Assembly (NCBI GenBank): GCA_021776175.1
Contig: JAJFGJ010000019.1
Location: 1-48,070 of the forward strand
Length of the DNA stretch: 48,070 nt
From: Kiloniellaceae bacterium
Lineage (GTDB): Bacteria > Pseudomonadota > Alphaproteobacteria > Kiloniellales > J153
Direction of reading: 5' to 3'
The notes below the pieces were generated by a model that saw nothing but the letters and a program-made list of their open reading frames with translations, was not told where the DNA came from and did not search any database. This document shows positions 24,797 to 31,863 of this stretch, in pieces. Numbering within the stretch: the first letter of the stretch is position 1; each line of letters opens with the position of its first letter. The position numbers and the translations under genes were made by a program.

Positions 24797-25207
24797 ATGT
24801 CCGATCTTATGAAATCCCTGGATGTCGCGGCCTCCGGCATGAAGGCGCAGGGCACGCGCCTGCGCGTCATCTCCGAGAACGTGGCCAACGCGGGTTCGAC
24901 CGCGCTGACGCCGGAGGAGGATCCTTACCGGCGTAAGCTGGTTACCTTTGGCGGTGTGCTGAACCGGGAATTGGGCGTGGAGTTGGTGGACGTGCGGCGG
25001 ATATCGCGCGACCCTAGCGACTTCGGCCGCCGTTATCAGCCCAACCATCCGGCCGCCGATCCGACTGGCTACGTAAGTACCTCCAACGTCAATTCCTTGA
25101 TTGAAATGGCCGACATGCGCGAGGCGCAGCGCAGTTACGAGGCCAACCTGAAAGTCTTGCAGGCGTCGCGCCGCATGTTGCAGCAGACCATCGAACTACT
25201 GCGCTAG
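24797..25207 (+). CDS. flgC: Proximal rod protein FlgC
   Basis: FlgC is a rod subunit. It has 136 residues from the ATG at 24797, with GAGGAG nine bases upstream. It begins MSDLMKSLDVAASGMKAQG and carries the signature RLRVISENVANAGSTA, the FlgC-specific DPYRRKLVTFGGVL, YQPNHPAADPTGYVSTSNVN and the C-terminal helix EMADMREAQRSYEANL. The stop codon lies in a 23-bp tandem duplication. Confidence 0.95.
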   Translation: MSDLMKSLDVAASGMKAQGTRLRVISENVANAGSTALTPEEDPYRRKLVTFGGVLNRELGVELVDVRRISRDPSDFGRRYQPNHPAADPTGYVSTSNVNSLIEMADMREAQRSYEANLKVLQASRRMLQQTIELLR

Positions 25208-25236
25208 CCGCGCTCGAACTATTGCGCTAGTCGCGC
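25191..25236. repeat. 23-bp tandem duplication across the flgC stop
   Basis: Two adjacent copies of a 23-bp unit (25191-25213 and 25214-25236), starting TCGAACTACTGCGCTAG and TCGAACTATTGCGCTAG, differ at two positions. The first contains the flgC stop. It is a recent local duplication that leaves the protein intact. Confidence 0.85.
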
Positions 25237-25250
25237 GCCGAACCCTATGC

Positions 25251-25269
25251 GGTGGCCAGAAAGGCCACC
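25251..25269 (+). other. Hairpin between flgC and fliE
   Basis: GGTGGCC-AGAAA-GGCCACC is a perfect 7-bp stem with a five-base loop and no T-run. It is more likely an mRNA processing or stability element than a terminator, since fliE has no other evident promoter. Confidence 0.45.
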
Positions 25270-25325
25270 GGCGGATCGCCAAGAAGGCAAACAGCCACGA
25301 GGTCGTAGGACCCGGGAGTGATGTC

Positions 25326-25637
25326 ATGGCGATCAATTTCACCGAAGCCGTTAACGCCTATCAAAAGATCGCGAGCCAGGACACGCTTCCCAGCTTCGCC
25401 GGCGCCGCCGAAGCCAAATCGGGCGATTTCGCCGACATGCTAAGGGACGCGACCCAGGGCGCGGCCAGTGTCTTGCGCGAGGGCGAGGTGCAGAGCCTTA
25501 AGGCGGCGGCAGGCACGGCGGACCTCAACGAGGTTGTGGCCGCGGTCGGCAAGGCGGAGATGACCTTGCAAACGGTGGTCACGCTGCGCGACCGCGTTAT
25601 CCAGGCTTATCAAGAAATTTTGCGTATGCCGATCTGA
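25326..25637 (+). CDS. fliE: Flagellar hook-basal body protein FliE
   Basis: FliE is the MS-ring to rod adaptor. It has 103 residues, the family length, with INFTEAVNAYQKIAS at the start, FADMLRDATQGAASVLREGE in the middle and the conserved C-terminus VGKAEMTLQTVVTLRDRVIQ with YQEILRMPI. It follows flgB-flgC, the universal gene order. Confidence 0.95.
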   Translation: MAINFTEAVNAYQKIASQDTLPSFAGAAEAKSGDFADMLRDATQGAASVLREGEVQSLKAAAGTADLNEVVAAVGKAEMTLQTVVTLRDRVIQAYQEILRMPI

Positions 25638-25725
25638 CGCGGCGGTGCGGGCGCGTGATTATTCGGGGGATCGGGATCATGAGACCGGGTGAAAAACCGG
25701 GTTTGTTCCATCGCGGGGGCGGCGC

Positions 25726-25992
25726 ATGAACGCTGTCGACGTCATGGAGGTCGCACGCGAGGCGGTGACCGTTATGCTGAAGGTCAGCTCCCCGGTACTC
25801 ATACTGGCGCTGCTCGTCGGCCTCACTATCTCCCTGTTCCAAGCCTTGACCCAGATGCAAGAGATGACTCTGACCTTTGTGCCGAAGGCGCTGGTCATCT
25901 TCGTCTCCCTGCTGGTTTTCGTGCCCTACATGCTGAGCGTTCTGATCACCTTCACCGAGGGCTTGATGGACCGCATCGTCGCCTTGGGTTGA
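25726..25992 (+). CDS. fliQ: Flagellar export gate protein FliQ
   Basis: FliQ is a two-helix membrane subunit of the export gate. It has 88 residues with helices at about 18-38 (SSPVLILALLVGLTISLFQA) and 50-72. Family features are LTQMQEMTLTFVPKALV and the hydrophobic end YMLSVLITFTEGLMDRI. It is followed 17 bp later by fliR. Confidence 0.96.
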   Translation: MNAVDVMEVAREAVTVMLKVSSPVLILALLVGLTISLFQALTQMQEMTLTFVPKALVIFVSLLVFVPYMLSVLITFTEGLMDRIVALG

Positions 25993-26009
25993 GCGGGGAC
26001 GGGACGGCG

Positions 26010-26771
26010 ATGTTTCAGGAACTCTTGTTGGCAAATCTCTTCGCAGCCCTGCTGGTATTCGTGCGGATCGGCGCGGCCATGCTGCTTTTGCCCGGCTTTT
26101 CGGCACCCTACGTGCCGCCGCGCCTGCGCCTCCTGCTTGCGCTCATGGTCGCCCTGGTCGTGACCCCGGCGGTATCCCCGACCCTGCCCGCGATGCCGGA
26201 AAGCGCGGCCGCCCTGACGTTGATCATCCTGGGCGAAACCGTGATCGGGTTGTTCATCGGGACCATCGGGCGGCTGATCCTGGCGTCCCTGACCACCGCG
26301 GGCATGTTCATCGCCTATGCCAGCGCCATGGCCAACGCGCTGACCAACGACCCCAGCGCCGCCCAGCAAGGCTCGATCGCCGGATCGTTCCTGACCGCGT
26401 CCGCCTTGATGTTCATCTTCGCCCTCGACTTGCACCATCTGATGTTGGCGGCGGTCGTCGACAGCTACCACCTGTTCGTTCCCGGCCAGGCGCCGCCGGC
26501 CGGCGATTTCGCCGACATGATCACGCGGATCGTGGCCGCGACTTTCCTGCTCTCGTTCCAGATCGCCTCGCCGTTCATCCTGGTCGCCATGATCTTGACC
26601 TTGGGGCTCGGTTTGCTAGGCCGGCTGATGCCGCAAATGCAGGTTTTCTTCGTCGCCATGCCGTTGCAGATCGGCATCGGTCTGGCCGTTCTGGCGGTAA
26701 CGTTACCGGCCGTTATGCGATGGTTCGCCAGCGCCTTCGAGAACGCCTTCCTTCCCTTCGTCGCACTATAG
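26010..26771 (+). CDS. fliR: Flagellar export gate protein FliR
   Basis: FliR is an integral membrane subunit that caps the FliP5-Q4-R1 gate. With the ATG at 26010 it has 253 residues and several transmembrane helices. Family motifs include VFVRIGAAMLLLPGFSAPYV, GETVIGLFIGTIGRLI and MLAAVVDSYHLF. A longer in-frame reading from 25689 overlaps fliQ and is not used. It lies 12 bp before flhB. Confidence 0.95.
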   Translation: MFQELLLANLFAALLVFVRIGAAMLLLPGFSAPYVPPRLRLLLALMVALVVTPAVSPTLPAMPESAAALTLIILGETVIGLFIGTIGRLILASLTTAGMFIAYASAMANALTNDPSAAQQGSIAGSFLTASALMFIFALDLHHLMLAAVVDSYHLFVPGQAPPAGDFADMITRIVAATFLLSFQIASPFILVAMILTLGLGLLGRLMPQMQVFFVAMPLQIGIGLAVLAVTLPAVMRWFASAFENAFLPFVAL

Positions 26772-26783
26772 GGGCGCGCGGGT

Positions 26784-27881
26784 ATGGCCGACGAACAATC
26801 GGACGAATCACAAAAAACAGAAGAACCGACACAACGGCGGATCGACCAGGCGCGCGAAAAGGGACAGGTCGCGCGGTCTCAGGAGATCAATCATTGGTTC
26901 ATCATCCTGGCGGTAACCCTCCTGGTCACCATCTTCGCCGCGCCCATGATGCGGGACATATACCAAACCATGCGGCGTTTCGTGGAGGCACCCCATGCGA
27001 TCCGTCTCGATGGGGTTCATCTGCGCGATATTCTGATGGAAACGGCGGCGCAGATCGGCCTGGCCCTGATGGTGCCTTTCATCCTGGTCATATTGGCGGC
27101 CTTGATCGCTGGCCTGATTCAAAATGGCCTGATCATCTCGGCCGAGCCGGTCATCCCAAAGCTGGAGAAGATTTCCCTGGTCAAGGGCCTGAAGCGCATG
27201 TTTTCGATGAAGTCGCTGGTCGATTTCCTCAAGGGCATCGCCAAGATCTTGATTGTCGCCGCGGTGGTGACGATATTGTTGTGGCCCCAGATCGGTGTGA
27301 TCCCCAACATCGTCGGCATGAGCCTGATACAGTTCTCCGATCTGTTGCAGGGCCTGGCCGCGCGGATCCTGATCGGTGTGTTGTCGGTGATGACTTTGAT
27401 CGCGGCGCTCGACTTCGTGTTTCAAAAGCAACAACACTTGAAGCAGCTCCGCATGTCGAAACAGGAGATGAAGGAGGAATTCAAGCAGGCCGAGGGCGAT
27501 CCCATGGTCAAGGGGCGCCTGCGCCAGATCCGCATGGAGCGGGCGCGCAAGCGTATGATGGCCGCGGTGCCCGAAGCGGACGTGGTGATTACCAACCCGA
27601 CCCATTACGCGGTCGCGCTGAAGTACGACATGGAGGTCATGGGCGCGCCCCGCCTAGTCGCCAAGGGCGCCGATTCCGTCGCCATGAAAATTCGCGAGCT
27701 CGCTGACGAGCACGAAATTCCGATTGTCGAGAACCCGCCGCTGACCCGCGCGCTCTATCAAGCTGTCGAGCTCGATGAGGAAATCCCGGTCGAGCACTAC
27801 AAGGCGGTCGCCGAGGTCATAGGCTACGTCATGCGCCTCAAGGGCCGGGTCCCGGGCGGCGCGGCGCGTCCGGCGCCCTAA
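26784..27881 (+). CDS. flhB: Flagellar export switch protein FlhB
   Basis: FlhB is the substrate-specificity switch of the export apparatus. It has 365 residues with a charged N-terminus (SDESQKTEEPTQRRIDQARE), four transmembrane helices (about 34-210) and a cytoplasmic domain with the self-cleavage site Asn271-Pro-Thr-His (VITNPTHYAVALKY). The region ENPPLTRALYQAVELDEEIP near the C-terminus is conserved. It is followed by cckA on the same strand after 60 bp. Confidence 0.97.
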   Translation: MADEQSDESQKTEEPTQRRIDQAREKGQVARSQEINHWFIILAVTLLVTIFAAPMMRDIYQTMRRFVEAPHAIRLDGVHLRDILMETAAQIGLALMVPFILVILAALIAGLIQNGLIISAEPVIPKLEKISLVKGLKRMFSMKSLVDFLKGIAKILIVAAVVTILLWPQIGVIPNIVGMSLIQFSDLLQGLAARILIGVLSVMTLIAALDFVFQKQQHLKQLRMSKQEMKEEFKQAEGDPMVKGRLRQIRMERARKRMMAAVPEADVVITNPTHYAVALKYDMEVMGAPRLVAKGADSVAMKIRELADEHEIPIVENPPLTRALYQAVELDEEIPVEHYKAVAEVIGYVMRLKGRVPGGAARPAP

Positions 27882-27941
27882 ATTGACGCTTCGCGTGTCT
27901 TGCCCGGCGCGAGGCCGGTGTGCTTTACATATCGAGGTTCC

Positions 27942-30587
27942 ATGCGCATGGAGAGGATGAGCGGCGTGAAACGCGGGGTCTCATGCCTCCTGGCGGCGCT
28001 CTTCTATGCGGGGCCGGCCAGGGCGGCGGAATTCGATCTGGCGGCGCTAAGGGCGTTCTGGCCGCCCGACGAGCGGACCTTGGTGCTGGGCGGCCTGGCG
28101 ATCGCCGCCGTGGCGATCGCCGCGGCGCTGGCGTCGATGGTCCGGCTACGCCGTGCCTATGCGCTTCAGCACGATATATTCGGCGCGGTTCCGCAACCCC
28201 ATCAGGTCGTCGACGAGCTTGGCCGGATCCTGCTGGTCAACGATGCCTTTATCGAATTCTTCGGCGAATCGGATCGCCCGGTGCCCGAACTCCTGGCCGA
28301 GGAATTGGCCGGCGAGGAGGACGCGCGCGACCAGCTCGATCGCCTGGCCGCCAAGGCCCGCAACGGCGTGGCCGGGTCTCTCGAGTTGCGGGTGCGCCCG
28401 CGCGGCGCCGCCGACGGCGCGCTCGAATGGCGCTATGTCGTCGCTTATCCGGTGGCCGAGCGGCCGGGCACCGTCCTTTGGATAGTCAATGACATCACCC
28501 TGCGCCGGCAGATGGAACAGGTCGTCAAGGAGGAGCAGGAAAGCTTCGTCGATTTGCTGGAGAACGCCCCGGTCGGGTTCTATTCGGTTGACGAGCACGG
28601 CCGCTTTATTTTCGCTAACCGCACGTTGTGTGGCTGGCTTGGCCTGTCCCACGAGGACATGGAAAACAGCATGATCTGCCTGCACGATGTGATCGCCGAG
28701 GCCTTGCCGGCCGATACGCCGCTCTATCACCCCTTTTCCGAGGCGGAGGCGGTGCGCGGCGAAGTCGGGATGGTCGATGGCGACGAGGGGGTATTCCAGG
28801 CCGCGATCAGACAGGATCTGGTCACCGGCGCCGGCGGCCATGTCCTGCGCACCCGCTCAGTGGTGCACAATCTGTCGCGCGAACGTGCCGCCGCCGAGGC
28901 CCTGGAACGCTCGGTCCAACGTTTCGAGCGCTTCTTCATCGACGCGCCGGTCGGCATCGCGCTCTTGGATTTGGCCGGGCACCTGACCGAATGCAACAGC
29001 GTCTTCGCCGGGCTGACCGGGCGGCGCGCGGAAGACCTGACGGGATGCTCGCTGTTCGATCTGGTCAAGCCGGAGCACCGGGAACGTATTCGCGCCGCCC
29101 TGGAAACGGCCCCCGGCGAGACCGTGCCCGCCGCCCAGGGAGCGATCGAGGCGCACCTGATCGGCGAGGGCGAGACCACCTGCGCGATCTACCTGAACGC
29201 GGTCGCGGATTCCACCGGCGCGACCAGCGGTTTTATCACCCACTTCATCGACATGACCGAGCAAAGGAAGCTGGAAGACCAGTTCGCCCAGTCTCAGAAG
29301 ATGCAGGCCGTCGGCCAATTGGCGGGCGGCATGGCGCACGACTTCAACAACCTTCTCACCGCCATGATCGGGTTCTCCGATCTGTTGCTGCTGCGCTTCA
29401 AGGCGACCGATCCGGCCTTCGCCGACATCATGCAGATCAAGCAGAACGCCAATCGCGCGGCCAACCTGGTGCGCCAGCTCCTGGCTTTCTCGCGCCAGCA
29501 GACCTTGCAGCCGCGGCGTCTCAACGTCACCGATATCCTGGCCGAATTGTCGCATCTTCTGCGCCGCCTGCTGGGCGAGAATATGGAACTCAAGATGATC
29601 CATGGCCGCGATCTGGGCATGGTGCGCGCGGATCAGGGGCAGCTCGAACAGGTCATCATCAACCTGGCGGTCAACGCCCGCGACGCCATGCCGGACGGCG
29701 GCAAGGTCGAGCTGCGTACCTCCAACGTCACCCTGACCGGGGAGCTCAAACGCGGCGCCGAGATCGTGCCGGCCGGCGACTATGCGCTGATCGAGGTCGA
29801 GGACAACGGAAGCGGCATCGAGCCGGAGGTTGTGGACCGCATCTTCGATCCTTTCTTCTCGACCAAGGAGGTCGGCGCCGGCACCGGGCTCGGCTTGTCC
29901 ACCGTCTATGGCATCGTCAAGCAGAGTGGCGGCCACGTCTTCGTCGACAGTAAACTTGGCCAGGGCACGGTTTTTTCGATCTACCTGCCGCACGCCCATG
30001 CCGCCGCCGGTGCCGCCGCGGTCGAGGAACAGGCGCCCAAGGCGGCCCGCGATCTTTCCGGCATGAGCACCATTCTCCTGGCCGAGGACGAGGACGCGGT
30101 GCGCGCTTTCGCGGCCCGTGCCCTGCGCAAAAAAGGCTACGAAGTACACGAGGCGCAGTCCGGCGAGGCGGCGCTGGATATCGTCAAGGAAAAGGGCGAC
30201 ACGCTCGATCTCCTGGTGACCGACGTGGTCATGCCCCGGATCGACGGGCCGACCCTGGCACGCCAGGTGCGCGAGACTCATCCCGATATCAAGATCATCT
30301 TCATCTCCGGCTACACCGAGGACGCGTTCCGCAAGAAGCTGGGCGAGGAGGAAGGCATCCACTTCCTGCCCAAGCCCTTCAGCCTCAAGCAGCTCGCCGC
30401 CAAGGTGAAGGAAGTGATCCAGGAAACGCCGGGCGGTAACGCCCGCGCCGCCACGGCCCCAAGCGGCGACCCAGCCCGCGCCGCCGCCGCGCCGCCCTCG
30501 AATCCAGGCCCCGCCTTAAAGCTGACCCTGTCGTCGGAACAGGACCCGCCGGCCGGGCCCGCCGAACGCAAGGAAGCGGGCGAGTAG
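27942..30587 (+). CDS. cckA: CckA-type hybrid sensor histidine kinase
   Basis: CckA is the bifunctional kinase/phosphatase feeding the ChpT-CtrA phosphorelay. From ATG 27942 it has 881 residues: two N-terminal hydrophobic segments (about 10-25 and 50-72), PAS-type domains (about 85-175, 195-310 and 325-440), a HisKA domain with phospho-acceptor His466 in GGMAHDFNNLLTAMIGFSDL, an ATPase domain with NLAVNARDAMPDGG and FSTKEVGAGTGLGLSTVYG, and a receiver domain with Asp761 in LLVTDVVMPR. The motif LLAFSRQQTLQPR is typical of CckA. ATGs at 27948 and 27957 are alternative starts. Its place after flhB is common in Rhodospirillales. Confidence 0.88.
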   Translation: MRMERMSGVKRGVSCLLAALFYAGPARAAEFDLAALRAFWPPDERTLVLGGLAIAAVAIAAALASMVRLRRAYALQHDIFGAVPQPHQVVDELGRILLVNDAFIEFFGESDRPVPELLAEELAGEEDARDQLDRLAAKARNGVAGSLELRVRPRGAADGALEWRYVVAYPVAERPGTVLWIVNDITLRRQMEQVVKEEQESFVDLLENAPVGFYSVDEHGRFIFANRTLCGWLGLSHEDMENSMICLHDVIAEALPADTPLYHPFSEAEAVRGEVGMVDGDEGVFQAAIRQDLVTGAGGHVLRTRSVVHNLSRERAAAEALERSVQRFERFFIDAPVGIALLDLAGHLTECNSVFAGLTGRRAEDLTGCSLFDLVKPEHRERIRAALETAPGETVPAAQGAIEAHLIGEGETTCAIYLNAVADSTGATSGFITHFIDMTEQRKLEDQFAQSQKMQAVGQLAGGMAHDFNNLLTAMIGFSDLLLLRFKATDPAFADIMQIKQNANRAANLVRQLLAFSRQQTLQPRRLNVTDILAELSHLLRRLLGENMELKMIHGRDLGMVRADQGQLEQVIINLAVNARDAMPDGGKVELRTSNVTLTGELKRGAEIVPAGDYALIEVEDNGSGIEPEVVDRIFDPFFSTKEVGAGTGLGLSTVYGIVKQSGGHVFVDSKLGQGTVFSIYLPHAHAAAGAAAVEEQAPKAARDLSGMSTILLAEDEDAVRAFAARALRKKGYEVHEAQSGEAALDIVKEKGDTLDLLVTDVVMPRIDGPTLARQVRETHPDIKIIFISGYTEDAFRKKLGEEEGIHFLPKPFSLKQLAAKVKEVIQETPGGNARAATAPSGDPARAAAAPPSNPGPALKLTLSSEQDPPAGPAERKEAGE

Positions 30588-30673
30588 GGACCGGCGCGCG
30601 CCGTCACGCCTCACCACGCGCCACCTCGGGGCGAGTGTAGGGTCAGTGTCTAATTTGCTCCGCCACGCAAATT

Positions 30674-30688
30674 GTTCTCATTTCGTTC
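30674..30688. promoter_or_regulatory. SOS (LexA) box, displaced from recA
   Basis: GTTCTCATTTCGTTC fits the alphaproteobacterial LexA operator GTTC-N7-GTTC exactly, including the frequent GTTCTC...GTTC form. It ends one base before the 8-bp target duplication of the mobile element. If the element and one duplication copy are removed, the box lies about 90 bp upstream of the recA start codon, the expected place. No other SOS-type gene starts next to it on either strand. Confidence 0.75.
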
Positions 30689-30689
30689 C

Positions 30690-30697
30690 ATTATTTG
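30690..30697. repeat. Left target-site duplication (ATTATTTG)
   Basis: Perfect 8-bp direct repeat flanking the mobile element; its partner is at 33083-33090. Eight bases is the usual duplication length for the IS1595 family. Confidence 0.85.
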
Positions 30698-30720
30698 GGC
30701 GATTGTATACGTGACGTACC
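30698..30720 (+). repeat. Left terminal inverted repeat
   Basis: Starts GGCGATTGTATAC, then GTGACGTACC. Relative to the right copy it differs only at two positions, both inside what is a TTGACA hexamer at the right end (here GTGACG). Confidence 0.85.
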
Positions 30721-30739
30721 AAAATAGGAATGGTAAGGA

Positions 30740-31018
30740 ATGTGCCGACAGGCCAGTGCTACCGCTGAGATTGAGATTACGCCTGAGATGATCGGGGCGG
30801 GCTTCGAAAGGCTTCTGGTCTCTACTAGGGCTGAAGTGTGTTTTGAGGAATATAAAGACTCGGTTGAGGCAATTTTGGCGGCCTTTCAGGCAAACCAGGA
30901 ATCAGGCTCGATCCCTTCTTTGCAGCCTGTATTTTCTTCAGCAAAAAATACAGCCAATTCCGTGTGTACTCAAAAAACCGTTGTTGCTCATTTAGAAGTA
31001 GAAGATCAAGGCGTCTGA
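30740..31018 (+). CDS. Small hypothetical protein (ITPEMI type), passenger
   Basis: A 92-aa reading frame just inside the left terminal repeat. Residues 11-55, EIEITPEMIGAGFERLLVST and onward to VEAILAAF, resemble a short motif (ITPEMIEAG...) seen in many small alphaproteobacterial hypothetical proteins, so the N-terminal half is probably genuine. The second half overlaps the 3' end of the oppositely oriented HEPN-like gene and may be extended by chance. AAGGA directly abuts the ATG, which is poor spacing. Function unknown. Confidence 0.45.
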   Translation: MCRQASATAEIEITPEMIGAGFERLLVSTRAEVCFEEYKDSVEAILAAFQANQESGSIPSLQPVFSSAKNTANSVCTQKTVVAHLEVEDQGV

Positions 31019-31400
31019 AATGTAGTAAGGTAGACTGGCTTTTCTTAGCAAATTCTTCCAAATTGCAGAAGCTCAATTGACCGTCTTTGGACCGCCAATG
31101 ACAATGAGCATATTGATTTCTAATTCGAAGACAGTGCCTGACTGACCTGAGAGTTTCGTCGTAATCTGGTGAGAGCCCAAATTTCTCAAATGCAGGGTCC
31201 AGCAAAGCATCCGCAATATTGATTCGCTGGCTTTCGCTTCGTATCCTAAACATCAGCCTAATCGCTTGCGGTGTGTCCGATAGCGTTTCGGCAAGACAAG
31301 AGGCAAACCAAAATTCAAGATCGCCATACCCAACAACAAGGCTTCCTATGATCCCTGTCTCATCAGGGTAATCTTTCAGAATTAGGTGCCAGTTTTCCAT
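30825..31400 (-). CDS. HEPN-like hypothetical protein, passenger
   Basis: A 191-aa helical protein of no assigned family. A motif Arg94-x4-His99 (RIRNQYAHCHW) has the R-x4-H form of HEPN ribonuclease-like folds and lies at the expected end of a long helix. The N-terminal half (IIGSLVVGYGDLEFWFASCL) has the general character of HEPN-related proteins that monitor or cleave RNA. No antitoxin partner is evident. The last 65 residues overlap the opposite-strand 92-aa frame and look less regular. A toxin, defence or regulatory role is speculative; a plain hypothetical protein is equally possible. Confidence 0.65.
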   Translation of the reverse strand: MENWHLILKDYPDETGIIGSLVVGYGDLEFWFASCLAETLSDTPQAIRLMFRIRSESQRINIADALLDPAFEKFGLSPDYDETLRSVRHCLRIRNQYAHCHWRSKDGQLSFCNLEEFAKKSQSTLLHFRRLDLLLLNEQQRFFEYTRNWLYFLLKKIQAAKKGSSLIPGLPERPPKLPQPSLYIPQNTLQP

Positions 31401-31554
31401 GCCGGATGAACCAAACGAATCAAGATGCGCTCAAAAAAGGCGGGGGGATGAAACTCTCAAGCACATGCTTGATACGCAACCGCAACCGAAAAAGGCTTCC
31501 AAAGAGAAGCCGAAAGAGAGTGACGACCACCGTCAACCAAAGAAGCCTAGCTAG
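31399..31554 (+). CDS. Small charged 51-aa protein, passenger candidate
   Basis: Starts MPDEPNESRCAQKRRGDETL and ends in a Lys/Pro/Glu-rich tail. The segment DETLKHMLDTQPQPKK recalls small alphaproteobacterial proteins with an ETLKRMLxTPPxPHK pattern. Its ATG overlaps the ATG of the divergent HEPN-like gene (shared CATG), so at least one start may be mis-set. The ribosome site is weak. Tentative. Confidence 0.4.
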   Translation: MPDEPNESRCAQKRRGDETLKHMLDTQPQPKKASKEKPKESDDHRQPKKPS

Positions 31555-31557
31555 TCG

Positions 31558-31671
31558 CTAACACTTCTTGCCAAGGGGCTTGGGCTTAGACCGAGTGTGC
31601 CGCTTCACCGGCACGGTCTTAGGCCCAGGCTTTCCTTTCGTCCTTTTGGGACGACAGACTACCTTTGCCAT
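31558..31671 (-). CDS. 37-aa basic mini-protein with perfect Shine-Dalgarno
   Basis: Encodes a 37-residue Lys/Arg/Pro-rich peptide starting MAKVVCRPKRTKGKPGPKTV and ending KPLGKKC, with two cysteines. It is preceded at optimal distance by AAAGGAGGTGA, a complete anti-16S match, which strongly supports translation. It lies in the minus-strand series of the element, after the transposase. Its high positive charge suggests nucleic-acid or ribosome contact; the role is unknown. Confidence 0.65.
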   Translation of the reverse strand: MAKVVCRPKRTKGKPGPKTVPVKRHTRSKPKPLGKKC

Positions 31672-31677
31672 TGGCCT

Positions 31678-31688
31678 TCACCTCCTTT
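31678..31688 (-). promoter_or_regulatory. Consensus ribosome binding site
   Basis: The minus strand reads AAAGGAGGTGA, eight bases from AGGAGGT to the ATG of the 37-aa frame. It is the strongest Shine-Dalgarno noticed in the window, and it decides that this tiny frame is probably real. Confidence 0.75.
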
Positions 31689-31779
31689 CCGAGACTGGCT
31701 GTCTCTGCCATCGCGACAGACAGACTGGATCGGAAGGTAGCCAACGGCGGCCGCCATCGGCCTTGTACCCGATGTGTTC

Positions 31780-31863
31780 TCAGGAGTCGAATCGTTCGAA
31801 TGCCGACCGAATGGCGGCTAGGATTGCGCGCCACTCCCGGCGCGTGTAGCTCCTCTTAGGCAA
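31780..31863 (-). CDS. Tiny ORF coupled to transposase stop
   Basis: A 27-residue frame (TTG start at 31863, or GTG at 31875 giving 31 residues) reading MPKRSYTRREWRAILAAIRS, then AFERFDS. It overlaps the transposase stop in another frame, an arrangement typical of translational reinitiation. The peptide forms a plausible amphipathic helix with an aromatic/basic head. Unknown function; support is compositional and positional only. Confidence 0.35.
   Translation of the reverse strand: MPKRSYTRREWRAILAAIRSAFERFDS

Noticed and set aside
28857..30362. Long open frame on the minus strand within cckA (about 500 codons)
   Set aside because: It is antisense to clear kinase and receiver motifs and has the His/Asp/Arg-rich composition typical of GC-rich shadow frames. 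No family features.
31619..31834. 71-codon minus-strand frame next to the transposase
   Set aside because: It overlaps the better-supported 37-aa and 27-aa frames and lacks a ribosome site.
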